NCBI RefSeq assembly: GCF_014155765.1
Contig: NZ_SCKT01000008.1
Location: 52,550-116,549 of the forward strand
DNA length: 64,000 nt
From: Pantoea dispersa
GTDB lineage: Bacteria > Pseudomonadota > Gammaproteobacteria > Enterobacterales > Enterobacteriaceae
Direction of reading: 5' to 3'
Within the stretch, counting starts at the first letter, position 1; every line of letters begins with the position of its first letter. The translations under genes and the position numbers were made by a program. This document shows, one piece after another, positions 11,141-21,034 of the stretch. The notes beneath the pieces are model-generated. The model made no database searches, was not told the origin of the DNA, and was given only the letters and a program-made list of their open reading frames with translations.

Positions 11141-12190
11141 TTAGTGACGGTTGGCGAATGTTGCACGCGGACGACGCACCAGCGCTACGCCGGCACCCAC
11201 CAGCGCACCGATCGCGCCCCACATCACCATCATAAACAGACGACGTGGGCTATCGCGGCTGACCGGCTCTTCCGGCGTGCGCAGGTAACGGTAGGTCTGG
11301 AACGGTTTATCCAGGCGCGGTCCGGCCTGCAGTGTGTTGAGCATCGCCCTGTTTTGATCATAGCTTAAATCGTAAGCAGGTCCGCTGGCTTGCAGGGTAT
11401 CCAGCTGCGCCTGCAGCATCTGCTGCCCCAGCAGGAAGCGATCGCTGTCCGGCAGCGCTTCACCGCTGACCGGCGCGCGGTTCTCTTTAATGCCCTGCTG
11501 GCTGGCCACTTTCAGCGCCTGCTCGATGCGCTGGCGACGGCGATCAAACACCGCCTGCGCCACTTCCTGCTGACGACTGACCTGCGCCTGCAGCTGCACG
11601 CTGCGCGCCTGCCACGCACCTTTGAGCTCATCGTTGAGATGGCGCGCGGCGCGTTCGCTGGCATAGGCAATGTACTGCCGCAGCAGGTTGTTGGCGTCGC
11701 CGGCGGTCTCCGCGATCAGCTTAATGTTATCCAGCGTATTGTGGGTGGCATCGGCCGGGGTGAACTGAATGTTGGTGATCAGATCGTCGAGCAGCGCGGC
11801 ATCATTGTGCGCATTACCGCTTTTGCGGCTCTTATAGTAATCAGTCTGCAGCCAGAAATCGCGACGCGTATCCCACGACGCCAGCTGCATGGTGAACTCC
11901 TGATAGACCTCATCCATCACCGTCGGCGCTGGCGTATTCAGGCTGACGGTCTCGTTGCGCACATCCAGATTATTGAGGAACTGCTGCTGCACAAAGAATG
12001 CGCCCAGCATATTCACCGTCGGCCGATCGGTCACCGCCGTGGCGCTCCAGGATTGCTTCATTAACATGGAAGCCAGCCACGCCAGCAGCGCAAACAGCAG
12101 CGCCAGGCCAATAATCCAGCCTTTGCCGCGCCACAGCGTGCAGCCGAGGCCGCGTACATCCAGTTCGTTCTCCACAACGACAGAGGTCAT
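11141..12190 (-). CDS. wzzE: ECA chain-length regulator
   Basis: WzzE is a polysaccharide co-polymerase that sets the modal length of ECA chains made by WzyE. The 349-residue protein has one membrane helix near residues 25-50, a long periplasmic coiled-coil region, and a second helix at the C-terminus after the [12 protein letters not shown] motif. The start at 12190 ([15 protein letters not shown]) matches E. coli; a longer reading frame extending to 12301 would run into wecA. Confidence 0.95.
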   Translation of the reverse strand: MTSVVVENELDVRGLGCTLWRGKGWIIGLALLFALLAWLASMLMKQSWSATAVTDRPTVNMLGAFFVQQQFLNNLDVRNETVSLNTPAPTVMDEVYQEFTMQLASWDTRRDFWLQTDYYKSRKSGNAHNDAALLDDLITNIQFTPADATHNTLDNIKLIAETAGDANNLLRQYIAYASERAARHLNDELKGAWQARSVQLQAQVSRQQEVAQAVFDRRRQRIEQALKVASQQGIKENRAPVSGEALPDSDRFLLGQQMLQAQLDTLQASGPAYDLSYDQNRAMLNTLQAGPRLDKPFQTYRYLRTPEEPVSRDSPRRLFMMVMWGAIGALVGAGVALVRRPRATFANRH

Positions 12191-12227
12191 AACAAAAGTG
12201 TCCTTATCCGGGTACTTATCTGGGTAA

Positions 12228-13319
12228 TTATTTTTTCTCTTCGCCGCTGCTTTGCCAGCGACGTTTGATACGACGGATTTTGCGCGCGACGCGCCATGCA
12301 TGTTTCAGGCAATAACCGTAAAGGAGGAAAGCAGCGAGGAACAGCGCCAGCATGACCCACTCGGGAATGAATGCCAGATATTCGCCCAGCACGCCAATCC
12401 CGGCCAGCAGCGCGGCGGCCACGGTAATCAATAAAAAGGCCTGCCGGGAGGTAAAACCGGCCCGCATGATCAGGTGATGGATATGCTGACGATCGGCCGA
12501 GAACGGGCTCATGCCCTTGCGCAGACGACGATACATGATCGCCACCATGTCCATCAGCGGAATAGCAATCAGCCACAGGGCGGTGACTGGCGTGATGGGA
12601 TGGCTGAGGCCCTGCGTCGTTTCCAGCAGAATCCAGATGATGGTGAAGCCGATCATGGTACTGCCGGCATCACCCATAAACACTTTATAACGGCGGCCTA
12701 AAAAGCCGAGATTAAGCAGAATGTAGGGAATGGTGGCGGCGATCATCGCGAAGCACCACATCGCCAGGCTGGTCTGTCCGTCAAAGTAGAGGATGATGCC
12801 CATCGCGGCGAAGGTGACGCAGGATAAGCCACCCAGCAGACCATCAATACCGTCCACCATATTGAAAGCATTGATCGCTGCCCATACCGCGAACAGCGTC
12901 AGCACATAGCCGAAAGGCCCGACGATCAGCTCGACCGGACCAATGATAAACCCCAGGCTCAGTAAATAGAGTTTTGCCCCGACCATCATCACGATGGCAA
13001 TCGCCGCCTGAACCACGGCACGGATTTTGACGCTGATATCAAAGCGGTCATCGAGCGCGCCGACCAGCACCAGTACCCCGGCGCAGAAGAGGTACAGTAC
13101 GGCGTGCGGCAGATAATAATTTGAGATGGCAAAGGCGAAGCAAATCCCCGCATACACGGAGATACCGCCGACTAACGGAATGGCGCCATGGTGTCGTTTT
13201 CTGGAATTCGGCGTGTCCACAAGCCCAATTTTTTTAGCCGCTTTACGAGCAAAAAACAGGAACGCTAAAGAAAAAAGAAAAACTAAACCAAGCTCAGTAC
13301 TCATAGTGAGTAAATTCAC
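12228..13319 (-). CDS. wecA: Undecaprenyl-phosphate GlcNAc-1-phosphate transferase
   Basis: WecA starts ECA (and often O-antigen) synthesis by moving GlcNAc-1-P from UDP-GlcNAc onto undecaprenyl phosphate. It is a polytopic membrane enzyme with about 11 helices. The motifs are GALDDRFD near residue 84 (catalytic/Mg-binding Asp pair), NAFNMVDGIDGL near 150 and the HIHH segment near 275. The start is taken as GTG at 13319 (VNLLTMST, aligned with E. coli MNLLTVST, GAGAG upstream); ATGs at 13343 and 13352 would add 8-11 residues. It is the first gene of the ECA operon, downstream of the rho terminator. Confidence 0.93.
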   Translation of the reverse strand: MNLLTMSTELGLVFLFSLAFLFFARKAAKKIGLVDTPNSRKRHHGAIPLVGGISVYAGICFAFAISNYYLPHAVLYLFCAGVLVLVGALDDRFDISVKIRAVVQAAIAIVMMVGAKLYLLSLGFIIGPVELIVGPFGYVLTLFAVWAAINAFNMVDGIDGLLGGLSCVTFAAMGIILYFDGQTSLAMWCFAMIAATIPYILLNLGFLGRRYKVFMGDAGSTMIGFTIIWILLETTQGLSHPITPVTALWLIAIPLMDMVAIMYRRLRKGMSPFSADRQHIHHLIMRAGFTSRQAFLLITVAAALLAGIGVLGEYLAFIPEWVMLALFLAAFLLYGYCLKHAWRVARKIRRIKRRWQSSGEEKK

Positions 13320-13492
13320 GTTAACGCTCTCAGCTAAAATCATGGACAACAATAAGCAATTTTCCCGCCATTGCTGTATATCCCTGGTCTGAATTCTGTC
13401 GCAGCGCGTGCGTTTGCTGAAAAAACCGCCGCTTTGCTGCCTCAGTCAATATGTCTGCTTCCTGACAGGCATAATCCTAATGCCCACAAATG

Positions 13493-13519
13493 AAAAACGC
13501 CACGTTAAGACGTGGCGTT
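13493..13519 (-). terminator. rho terminator
   Basis: On the minus strand the 9-bp stem AACGCCACG/CGTGGCGTT with a 6-nt loop is followed by a T run. It lies about 65 nt beyond the rho stop codon and before wecA, separating the rho transcript from the ECA operon. Confidence 0.85.
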
Positions 13520-13584
13520 AGTCATAAATCCTGGCAATTTGTGCCGTTAGCCGGCTGGCTCAGGCCGTTACCGGCGGCAACAGA

Positions 13585-14844
13585 TTACGAGCGTTTCATC
13601 ATATCGAAGAATTCGTCGTTGGTTTTGGTCATTGCCAGTTTATTGATGAGGAACTCCATTGCATCAATTTCACCCATCGGATGGATGATTTTGCGCAGGA
13701 TCCACATCTTCTGCAGCTCTTCCTGAGAGGTGAGCAGCTCTTCTTTACGCGTACCGGAACGGTTGTAATCGATAGCCGGGAACACGCGCTTCTCAGCGAT
13801 TTTACGTGACAGGTGCAGTTCCATGTTACCTGTACCTTTAAACTCTTCGTAAATCACTTCGTCCATCTTCGAACCGGTATCAACCAGCGCGGTGGCGATG
13901 ATGGTCAGGCTGCCGCCCTCTTCCACGTTACGTGCCGCACCGAAGAAACGCTTCGGACGATGCAGGGCGTTGGCGTCAACACCACCGGTCAGGACTTTAC
14001 CCGACGCCGGCACTACGGTGTTGTAGGCGCGCGCCAGACGGGTGATGGAGTCCAGCAGGATGATAACGTCTTTTTTGTGCTCGACCAGGCGCTTAGCCTT
14101 CTCGATCACCATCTCTGCAACCTGCACGTGACGCGAGGCCGGTTCGTCAAAGGTAGACGCGATAACTTCGCCTTTCACCAGACGCTGCATTTCGGTTACT
14201 TCTTCCGGACGCTCGTCAATCAGCAGCACCATCAGCACGCAGTCAGGGTAGTTATACGCGATGCTCTGCGCGATGTTCTGCAGCAGCATGGTTTTACCGG
14301 CTTTCGGCGGTGCGACGATCAGACCACGCTGACCACGACCGATTGGCGATGCCAGATCCAGCACGCGCGCCGTCAGGTCTTCGGTCGAACCGTTACCACG
14401 CTCCATGCGCAGACGGTTGTTCGCGTGCAGCGGCGTCAGGTTTTCAAACAGAATCTTGCTACGGGCGTTTTCTGGCTTGTCGTAGTTAACTTCGTTAACT
14501 TTCAGCAGCGCAAAATAGCGTTCACCTTCTTTCGGTGGGCGGATTTTGCCAGAAATGGTGTCACCAGTGCGGAGGTTGAAGCGGCGGATTTGGCTGGGAG
14601 AAACGTAGATATCATCGGGACCGGCGAGGTAGGAGCTGTCTCCGGAGCGGAGGAAACCAAATCCATCCTGCAGTATCTCCAGCACACCATCACCGAAGAT
14701 GTCTTCGCCGCTCTTCGCGTGTTGTTTCAGGATGGCGAAAATAATGTCCTGTTTGCGCATACGCGCCAGGTTTTCCAGCCCCATATTTTCGCCGAGAGTA
14801 ATCAGCTCAGAAACCGGCGTATTCTTTAATTCGGTAAGATTCAT
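13585..14844 (-). CDS. rho: Transcription termination factor Rho
   Basis: Rho is a hexameric RNA-dependent ATPase that releases RNA polymerase from untranslated transcripts. The 419 residues equal the E. coli protein. The N-terminal RNA-binding cold-shock-like domain includes GFGFLRS near 62. The Walker A sequence APPKAGKTM lies near 180, Walker B is [13 protein letters not shown] near 260, and the Q/R loops follow. An isolated gene with its own leader and terminator, between trxA and the ECA operon as in E. coli. Confidence 0.98.
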   Translation of the reverse strand: MNLTELKNTPVSELITLGENMGLENLARMRKQDIIFAILKQHAKSGEDIFGDGVLEILQDGFGFLRSGDSSYLAGPDDIYVSPSQIRRFNLRTGDTISGKIRPPKEGERYFALLKVNEVNYDKPENARSKILFENLTPLHANNRLRMERGNGSTEDLTARVLDLASPIGRGQRGLIVAPPKAGKTMLLQNIAQSIAYNYPDCVLMVLLIDERPEEVTEMQRLVKGEVIASTFDEPASRHVQVAEMVIEKAKRLVEHKKDVIILLDSITRLARAYNTVVPASGKVLTGGVDANALHRPKRFFGAARNVEEGGSLTIIATALVDTGSKMDEVIYEEFKGTGNMELHLSRKIAEKRVFPAIDYNRSGTRKEELLTSQEELQKMWILRKIIHPMGEIDAMEFLINKLAMTKTNDEFFDMMKRS

Positions 14845-15190
14845 AGTGATGGGTTCTTAAACTCGGGGTAATTCTCGAAATGTTTGTCGTGAATGGTATG
14901 GCAAAAATTCCATGCCTGTTAATGGCTCTTTTTCAACGCTGCTCGACGGTTATCGTCAGATGTGGCGATAGGAAGCGAGGAGACGGTCGAAAGGTGATGC
15001 CGAATGTGCTAGCCGTCAGATTGCCAAACCACGAAAACGTTCAATGCGAGCTGGGTCTGACAAGGGAAAACTTTAGATGCAAACTACAAGGTAAGTGCGT
15101 AATGCAGTGAGGTCAACTTAACACGCCTGAAGGGAGACGTCCAGCAGTGGCGAAAAAATTCACCACTGCCGAACAAACACCGCGCCGGGC
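14845..15190. other. trxA-rho intergenic region (rho leader)
   Basis: This 346-bp stretch between trxA and rho would hold the rho promoter and long leader, which in E. coli is subject to Rho autoregulation. The last 40 nt before the ATG closely resemble the E. coli leader (CCCGAGTTTAAGAACCCA). No convincing counterpart of the 33-codon rhoL leader peptide was found; the only short minus-strand frame near the gene is 18 codons (MEFLPYHS...). A hairpin with GCAGTGG/CCACTGC arms and an A/T loop at about 15143-15169 follows trxA but lacks a T tail, so it is a poor terminator. Confidence 0.6.
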
Positions 15191-15523
15191 TTAGGCCAGG
15201 TTAGCGTTCAGGAACTCTTTCAGCTGACCTTTAGACAGCGCACCCACTTTGGTCGCCGCCACTTCGCCGTTCTTGAACAGCAGCAGGGTCGGGATACCGC
15301 GAATACCGTATTTTGGCGCAGTACCTGGGTTTTCATCAATGTTCAGCTTGGCGATGGTAAGCTTACCGTCGTACTCTTCTGCGACTTCGTCGAGAATCGG
15401 GGCGATCATTTTGCAAGGACCACACCATTCAGCCCAGAAATCTACCAGCGTCACACCGTCGGCTTTCAGCACGTCAGTGTCGAAACTGTCATCGGTCAGG
15501 TGAACGATTTTATCGCTGCTCAT
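15191..15523 (-). CDS. trxA: Thioredoxin 1
   Basis: TrxA is a cytoplasmic dithiol reductant serving ribonucleotide reductase, PAPS reductase, methionine sulfoxide reductases and others. The 110-residue protein has the active site WCGPC with cysteines at 34 and 37, the cis-proline in GIPTLL, and near-identity with E. coli. The start at 15523 has GGAG 7 nt upstream; a longer start by 4 codons (MELN) would include that ribosome binding site and is rejected. It is divergent from rhlB with a 116-bp shared promoter region. Confidence 0.98.
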   Translation of the reverse strand: MSSDKIVHLTDDSFDTDVLKADGVTLVDFWAEWCGPCKMIAPILDEVAEEYDGKLTIAKLNIDENPGTAPKYGIRGIPTLLLFKNGEVAATKVGALSKGQLKEFLNANLA

Positions 15524-15639
15524 GTTTAACTCCAAAGATTATGCCTGGCGAATTGGCGTAAAATATACCAACGTAGGTTGACTTTATTTCATCGGATACG
15601 CTTTCGTAAAGCGATAGTAAGCTGATATTCTACCACACT

Positions 15640-16935
15640 ATGAGCAAAACACACTTAACAGAACAGAAGTTTTCCGACTTCGCCCTGCACCCACAGGTAG
15701 TGGAAGCCCTTGATAAAAAAGGCTTTCATAACTGCACGCCGATTCAGGCGCTCGCGTTGCCTTTTGCGCTTTCAGGGCGTGATGTCGCGGGTCAGGCGCA
15801 AACCGGTACCGGCAAAACGATGGCGTTCCTGACGTCAACGTTTCATTATCTTCTTTCTCATCCAGCTGCTGAAGGCCGCCAGGTTAATCAGCCACGCGCG
15901 CTGATCATGGCACCGACGCGTGAGCTTGCGGTGCAGATTCATGCCGATGCCGAGCCGCTGGCGCAGGCCACCGGTCTGAAGCTGGGCCTGGCCTATGGCG
16001 GCGACGGCTATGACAAGCAGCTGAAAGTGCTGGCAGACGGCGTCGATATTCTGGTGGGCACCACCGGACGCCTGATTGACTACGCCAAACAAAATCACAT
16101 CAACCTCGGCGCCATTCAGGTCGTGGTACTGGATGAAGCGGATCGCATGTTCGATCTCGGCTTCATTAAAGACATTCGCTGGCTGTTCCGCCGCATGCCG
16201 CCGGCCACCCAGCGCCTGAGTATGCTGTTCTCGGCCACGCTTTCTTATCGCGTACGTGAACTGGCGTTCGAGCACATGAACAACGCCGAATACGTTGAAG
16301 TTGAGCCCGAGCAGAAAACCGGCCACCGCATTAAAGAAGAGCTGTTTTACCCTTCGAACGAAGAGAAGATGCGTCTGCTGCAGACCCTGCTGGAAGAAGA
16401 GTGGCCGGACCGCGCCATCGTCTTCGCCAACACCAAGCACCGCTGTGAAGATATCTGGGGCCACCTGGCTGCCGATGGTCACCGCGTGGGCCTGCTGACC
16501 GGCGACGTGGCGCAGAAAAAACGCCTGCGCATTCTGGACGACTTCACCAAAGGTGATGTGGATATCCTCGTTGCCACCGACGTCGCCGCGCGCGGCCTGC
16601 ACATCCCGGCAGTTACGCACGTCTTCAACTACGACCTGCCGGACGATCGCGAAGATTACGTGCACCGCATTGGCCGTACCGGTCGTGCTGGCGCCAGCGG
16701 TCACTCCATCAGCCTGGCCTGTGAAGAGTACGCGCTCAACCTGCCGGCGATTGAAGAGTACATCGGTCACGGTATTCCGGTGAGCAAGTACAACAGCGAC
16801 GCCCTGCTGAGCGACCTGCCGCCACCGAAACGCCTGCAGCGTAACCGCTCGGGCAACGGTCCACGTCGCGGTGGCAACAACAGCAACCGTCGCGGCGGTG
16901 CCCCGCGCAACAACAACCGTAAACGTTCGGGTTAA
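15640..16935 (+). CDS. rhlB: ATP-dependent RNA helicase of the degradosome
   Basis: RhlB unwinds RNA for PNPase within the RNase E degradosome. The 431-residue DEAD-box protein shows the Q motif ([10 protein letters not shown] near 33), motif I AQTGTGKT near 52, VLDEADRMF near 162, SAT near 197 and HRIGRTGR near 345. The C-terminal tail is rich in Arg/Gly/Asn, slightly longer than in E. coli (421 aa). gppA follows after 6 bp, so the two are co-transcribed. Confidence 0.97.
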   Translation: MSKTHLTEQKFSDFALHPQVVEALDKKGFHNCTPIQALALPFALSGRDVAGQAQTGTGKTMAFLTSTFHYLLSHPAAEGRQVNQPRALIMAPTRELAVQIHADAEPLAQATGLKLGLAYGGDGYDKQLKVLADGVDILVGTTGRLIDYAKQNHINLGAIQVVVLDEADRMFDLGFIKDIRWLFRRMPPATQRLSMLFSATLSYRVRELAFEHMNNAEYVEVEPEQKTGHRIKEELFYPSNEEKMRLLQTLLEEEWPDRAIVFANTKHRCEDIWGHLAADGHRVGLLTGDVAQKKRLRILDDFTKGDVDILVATDVAARGLHIPAVTHVFNYDLPDDREDYVHRIGRTGRAGASGHSISLACEEYALNLPAIEEYIGHGIPVSKYNSDALLSDLPPPKRLQRNRSGNGPRRGGNNSNRRGGAPRNNNRKRSG

Positions 16936-16941
16936 GCACAC

Positions 16942-18426
16942 ATGCTAAGCGCATCGTCACTTTATGCTGCGATTGATTTAGGTTCTAACAGCTTTCATAT
17001 GTTGGTGGTGCGCGAAGTGTCCGGCAGTATTCAGACCGTCGCGCGAATTAAACGCAAGGTGCGTCTGGCGGCAGGTCTTGATGCGGCCAACCATCTCTCG
17101 GCTGAGGCGATGCAGCGCGGCTGGCAGTGCCTGCGTCTGTTCTCCGAGCAGTTGCAGGACATTCCCTCGGAACAAATCCGCGTGGTGGCAACCGCCACGC
17201 TGCGCATTGCCAGTAACGCGCAGGATTTCCTGACTCAGGCGGAACAGATTCTCGGCTGCGCGGTGAACGTCATCAGCGGTGAGGAAGAAGCGCGCCTGAT
17301 CTATCAGGGTGTTGCGCACACCACCGGCGGCTCTGACCAGCGGCTGGTGGTCGATATCGGCGGCGGCAGCACCGAGCTGGTGACCGGCGAAGGTGCGCAC
17401 GCCACTACGCTGTTTAGCCTGTCGATGGGCTGTGTGACCTGGCTGGAGCGCTTCTTCAGCGATCGTCATCTCGCCAAAGAGAACTTTGCCCAGGCCGAAC
17501 AGGCCGCACGTGAAATGATCCGTCCGATTGCGCCGGCACTGCGAGAGAAAGGCTGGCAGATTTGCGTGGGCGCGTCCGGCACCGTCCAGGCACTGCAGGA
17601 GATCATGGTGGCGCAGGGCATGGATGAGCGCATCACTCTGAGCAAACTGCAGCAGCTCAAGCAGCGTGCCATTCAGTGCGGCAAGCTGGAGGAGCTGGAG
17701 ATTGAAGGGCTGACGCTGGAGCGTGCGCTGGTGTTCCCCAGCGGCCTGTCGATCCTGATCGCCATTTTTCACGAGCTGAGCATTGAGAGCATGACGCTGG
17801 CCGGCGGCGCACTGCGCGAAGGGCTGGTGTACGGCATGCTGCATCTGCCGATTGACCGCGATATTCGCAGCCGCACGCTGCAGAACGTTCAGCGTCGTTT
17901 CGCCATTGATGTTGAGCAGGTCGGCCGCGTGCGCCAGCTGGCAGAGAGCTTTTTCCGTCAGGTGAGCAGCAGCTGGAAGCTGGATCAGCGATGTCGCGAT
18001 TTACTCCTCAGCGCCTGTTCAATCCACGAAATTGGCCTGAGCGTCGATTTCCGCCAGGCACCGCAGCACGCCGCGTATCTGATTCGCCATCTCGATCTTC
18101 CTGGTTTCACCCCCGCACAGAAAAAAATGCTGGCCTGCCTGCTGCAGAACCAGAGCGGCAGCATTGATCTGGCGCTGCTGACGCAGCAAAACGCCGTGCC
18201 GCCGCGCATGGCAGAGCGGCTGAGCCGTCTGCTGCGGCTGGCAATTATCTTCTCCAGCCGGCGGCGCGACGACACGCTGCCGGCGGTGCGTCTGCAGGCG
18301 GATGATGATGCGCTGCATCTGACGCTGCCGGCAGGCTGGCTGGCTGCGCATCCGCTGCGCGCCGAGCTGCTGGAGCAGGAGAGCCATTACCAGTCGTATG
18401 TGCACTGGCTGCTGACGATTTCCTGA
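16942..18426 (+). CDS. gppA: pppGpp 5'-phosphohydrolase / exopolyphosphatase
   Basis: GppA converts pppGpp to ppGpp and can hydrolyse polyphosphate, linking it to the stringent response. The 494 residues equal the E. coli length. The ASKHA ATPase fold is visible: [13 protein letters not shown] at residues 8-20, [10 protein letters not shown] near 114, [12 protein letters not shown] near 135, plus the C-terminal HD-like helical domain. It is translationally close-coupled to rhlB and ends before a long inverted repeat. Confidence 0.96.
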   Translation: MLSASSLYAAIDLGSNSFHMLVVREVSGSIQTVARIKRKVRLAAGLDAANHLSAEAMQRGWQCLRLFSEQLQDIPSEQIRVVATATLRIASNAQDFLTQAEQILGCAVNVISGEEEARLIYQGVAHTTGGSDQRLVVDIGGGSTELVTGEGAHATTLFSLSMGCVTWLERFFSDRHLAKENFAQAEQAAREMIRPIAPALREKGWQICVGASGTVQALQEIMVAQGMDERITLSKLQQLKQRAIQCGKLEELEIEGLTLERALVFPSGLSILIAIFHELSIESMTLAGGALREGLVYGMLHLPIDRDIRSRTLQNVQRRFAIDVEQVGRVRQLAESFFRQVSSSWKLDQRCRDLLLSACSIHEIGLSVDFRQAPQHAAYLIRHLDLPGFTPAQKKMLACLLQNQSGSIDLALLTQQNAVPPRMAERLSRLLRLAIIFSSRRRDDTLPAVRLQADDDALHLTLPAGWLAAHPLRAELLEQESHYQSYVHWLLTIS

Positions 18427-18450
18427 TCGAACCTGCTGCTGCTGCGTTGA

Positions 18451-18506
18451 AAAGCGCCCGGCAACTGCGCCTTTAAGCGAGTAAACTTCGCTTTGCCGGG
18501 CGCTTT
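18451..18506. repeat. gppA/rep intergenic inverted repeat, likely bidirectional terminator
   Basis: A perfect 14-bp inverted repeat (AAAGCGCCCGGCAA and its complement) encloses 28 nt that themselves contain AAGCGA/TCGCTT arms. The arms begin and end with AAA/TTT. It lies between the convergent gppA and rep genes, so termination from both sides is the simplest reading. No close T run follows, which weakens it as an intrinsic terminator. Confidence 0.6.
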
Positions 18507-18567
18507 GCCTCTGCGGCGCGCGCAACAGATTTCGCCACAGGCCAGGCTTGCGGCTGTGACGAAACCA

Positions 18568-20589
18568 TTACCCCTTCTTTGCGTTCTCCAGCATCGCACG
18601 TAAGCCGGCGACGCGCGTTTGCCCGGTTTTCACCCGCTCTTCGGCGCTGATGACCTTTTTCTCACGCTCCCACGCCACATCATCCTGCGGCAATTCCAGC
18701 AGGAAGCGGCTTGGTTCCGGACGCACCAGCTCGCCGTACTGACGGCGCTCGCGGCACAGGGTAAAAGTCAGCTCTTTCTGCGCGCGGGTGATGCCCACGT
18801 AGGCCAGGCGACGCTCCTCTTCGATGTTGTTCTCATCGATACTGCTCTGATGCGGCAGCAGCCCCTCTTCCATGCCCACCAGATAGACATAGGGGAACTC
18901 CAGCCCTTTCGAGGCGTGCAGCGTCATCAGCTGGACCTGATCGAGCTCTTCGTCGCTCTCGCCGCGCTCCATCATGTCGCGCAGGGTAAAACGCGTCACC
19001 ACCTGCGCCAGCGTCATCGGCTCGTTAAGTTCGTCGCCCTCCAGCATTTCGGTCATCCACTGAAACAGCGTATTGACGTTCTTCATGCGCATTTCCGCCG
19101 CTTTCGGGCTGGGGGAGGTTTCAAACAGCCAGCTTTCGTAGTCGATGCCGCGAATCAGGTCGCGCACCGCATTCACCGGTTCACGCTCGGTGAGCTGAAC
19201 GATTTCATTCAGCCAGTGGGTAAAGCGCTGCAGATGCTCCAGCCCGCGCCCGGAAAGCGTCTGTTCCAGCCCCATATCAAAGCTGGCGTTAAACAGGCTT
19301 TTGTTGCGCAGATTGGCCCATTCACCCAGCTTCTGCAGCGTCGCGGGGCCGATCTCGCGGCGTGGCGTGTTCACGATGCGCAGAAACGCACTGTCATCTT
19401 CCGGATTGGTCAGCACGCGCAGATAGGCCAGCAAGTCCTTAATTTCCGGCCGCGAGAAAAACGACGTGCCGCCGGAGATGCGATAAGGAATACGGTTCTG
19501 CATCAGCAGCTTTTCAAACACGCGCGACTGATGGTTACCGCGATAAAGAATCGCGTAATCTTTGTACTGGGTTTTATTAATAAAATGATGGGCAATCAGC
19601 TCGCCCGCCACGCGCTCGGCTTCGTGATCTTCGTTGTTGGCGCTCAGCACTTTCAGCTCGCTGCCCTCGCCCAGCTCCGAGAACAGCCGCTTTTCAAACA
19701 CGTGCGGATTGTTAGCGATGAGGATATTGGCGCATTTAAGAATACGCTGCGTCGAGCGATAGTTCTGCTCCAGCTTCACCACTTCCAGCGCCGGGAAATC
19801 CTCTTTCAGCAGCACCAGGTTCTGCGGCCGCGCGCCGCGCCACGAGTATATAGACTGATCGTCATCGCCGACCACGGTAAAGCGCGCCCGGGCACCGACC
19901 AGCAACTTCACCAGCTCATACTGGCTGGTGTTGGTGTCCTGATACTCATCCACCAGCAGATAGCGGATGCGCTGTTGCCAGCGTTCGCGCACCTCCTGAT
20001 TACGCTGCAGCAGCAGGGTCGGCAGCAGAATCAGATCGTCGAAATCCAGCACGTTACAGGCTTTCAGATGCTGATCGTACAGCGCGTAGCAGTGGGCAAA
20101 AATCTGGTCGCGCTGTGATTTGGCGAGACCGGCCGCGCCCTGCGGATCGACCAGGTCGTTTTTCCAGTTGGAGATGGTGGAAATCAGCTGCTGCAACAGG
20201 GTTTTATCTTCTTCCAGCCACTGCTTGGTCAGGTCCTTAAGCAGCGCCAGCTGATCCTGATCGTCGAACAGCGAGAAGGTCGATTTCATGCCGAGCGCCT
20301 TGTACTCACGCTTGATGATCTCCAGGCCCAGCGTGTGGAAGGTTGAGATCATCAGACCGCGCGCCTCTTTGCGTCCCAGCGTTTGCGCCACACGTTCTTT
20401 CATCTCGCGCGACGCCTTGTTGGTGAAGGTCACCGCCGCGATATGGCGCGCCTGATAGCCGCATTCACGGATCAGATGGGCGATTTTATTGGTGATCACG
20501 CGGGTTTTACCGGAACCCGCACCGGCCAGCACCAGACAGGGACCGGTGACAAATTCGACAGCACGTTGTTGGCCGGGATTAAGACGCAT
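18568..20589 (-). CDS. rep: ATP-dependent DNA helicase Rep
   Basis: Rep is a 3'-5' SF1A helicase that travels with the replisome, clears bound proteins from DNA and helps fork restart. The 673 residues equal E. coli Rep. Motif I is AGAGSGKT near 22-29; motif Ia [12 protein letters not shown], motif [10 protein letters not shown] near 214, [12 protein letters not shown] (III), QNYRST (IV) and [14 protein letters not shown] (V) follow in order. It is convergent with gppA and divergent from ppiC. Confidence 0.98.
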   Translation of the reverse strand: MRLNPGQQRAVEFVTGPCLVLAGAGSGKTRVITNKIAHLIRECGYQARHIAAVTFTNKASREMKERVAQTLGRKEARGLMISTFHTLGLEIIKREYKALGMKSTFSLFDDQDQLALLKDLTKQWLEEDKTLLQQLISTISNWKNDLVDPQGAAGLAKSQRDQIFAHCYALYDQHLKACNVLDFDDLILLPTLLLQRNQEVRERWQQRIRYLLVDEYQDTNTSQYELVKLLVGARARFTVVGDDDQSIYSWRGARPQNLVLLKEDFPALEVVKLEQNYRSTQRILKCANILIANNPHVFEKRLFSELGEGSELKVLSANNEDHEAERVAGELIAHHFINKTQYKDYAILYRGNHQSRVFEKLLMQNRIPYRISGGTSFFSRPEIKDLLAYLRVLTNPEDDSAFLRIVNTPRREIGPATLQKLGEWANLRNKSLFNASFDMGLEQTLSGRGLEHLQRFTHWLNEIVQLTEREPVNAVRDLIRGIDYESWLFETSPSPKAAEMRMKNVNTLFQWMTEMLEGDELNEPMTLAQVVTRFTLRDMMERGESDEELDQVQLMTLHASKGLEFPYVYLVGMEEGLLPHQSSIDENNIEEERRLAYVGITRAQKELTFTLCRERRQYGELVRPEPSRFLLELPQDDVAWEREKKVISAEERVKTGQTRVAGLRAMLENAKKG

Positions 20590-20637
20590 AGAAAAACATC
20601 ACTCAATTTAATCAGACAGGAAGATTTACATCGCGCC

Positions 20638-20695
20638 GTAGGGTGCGCATTGATGCGCACCTGAGCGCAAAGGTCGCCATCAATGGCGACCCTAC
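20638..20695. repeat. Dispersed two-hairpin repeat, copy 1
   Basis: Two adjacent hairpins are joined by a 10-nt spacer. Arm 1 (20638-20661) is GTAG plus GGTGCGCAT/ATGCGCACC. Arm 2 (20672-20695) is GGTCGCCAT/ATGGCGACC plus CTAC. The outer ends GTAGGGT and ACCCTAC are inverted repeats of each other. Related units occur at 44841-44908 and 63276-63339, where the arm order is reversed. Here it would lie in the rep leader and directly upstream of the ppiC -10 box. Confidence 0.8.
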
Positions 20696-20713
20696 AACTG
20701 AAGCGCACTACGC

Positions 20714-20734
20714 TATAATGCGTCGCACATTATA
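20714..20734. promoter_or_regulatory. Mirrored -10 boxes between rep and ppiC
   Basis: TATAATG and its complement CATTATA face each other with a 7-nt spacer, so both strands carry a perfect TATAAT: plus strand at 20714-20719 for ppiC, minus strand at 20729-20734 for rep. The -35 boxes are poor on both sides; the ppiC -35 position falls on CCTACA at the end of the adjoining repeat. Divergent promoters are expected here from gene orientation. Confidence 0.55.
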
Positions 20735-20752
20735 CATAACGGGAACACCATC

Positions 20753-21034
20753 ATGGCGAAAACCGCGGCGGCTTTACATATCCTGGTGAAACAGGAAGCT
20801 CAGGCGAAAGCGCTGCTGGCGCAGCTGGAAAAAGGCGCGAATTTTCAGCAACTGGCAAAAAAACACTCGACCTGCCCGTCCGGGCGTAACGGGGGCGATC
20901 TGGGAGAGTTTCGCAAAGGGCAGATGGTGCCGGCGTTTGATAAAGCGGTGTTCACCTGCCCGCTGCTGCAACCTTACGGACCGGTGAAAACCGCTTTTGG
21001 CTACCACATCATCAAAGTGCTGTGGCGTAACTGA
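20753..21034 (+). CDS. ppiC: Parvulin peptidyl-prolyl isomerase C
   Basis: PpiC is a small cytoplasmic cis-trans prolyl isomerase. The 93-residue protein is a single rotamase domain with the parvulin signature [13 protein letters not shown] near residue 42, [12 protein letters not shown] and a C-terminal FGYHIIKVL. It has the same length as E. coli. Its stop codon is followed with no gap by the stop of yhjG on the other strand. In E. coli K-12 the gene lies between rep and ilvC, so the right-hand neighbour differs here. Confidence 0.97.
   Translation: MAKTAAALHILVKQEAQAKALLAQLEKGANFQQLAKKHSTCPSGRNGGDLGEFRKGQMVPAFDKAVFTCPLLQPYGPVKTAFGYHIIKVLWRN

Noticed and set aside
14880-15110. A 76-codon plus-strand gene between rho and trxA
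   Set aside because: It lies in the rho leader on the opposite strand, with unlikely composition and no start signals.
15143-15169. Intrinsic terminator of trxA
   Set aside because: The arms pair, but the T run lies in the loop rather than after the stem, so it does not meet the usual form.
18619-20118. A 499-codon plus-strand frame
   Set aside because: Antisense to rep, which is conserved over its full length.
20630-20700. CRISPR-like repeat
   Set aside because: The repeated units are palindromic hairpins at distant sites, not regularly spaced direct repeats with unique spacers; no cas genes are present.
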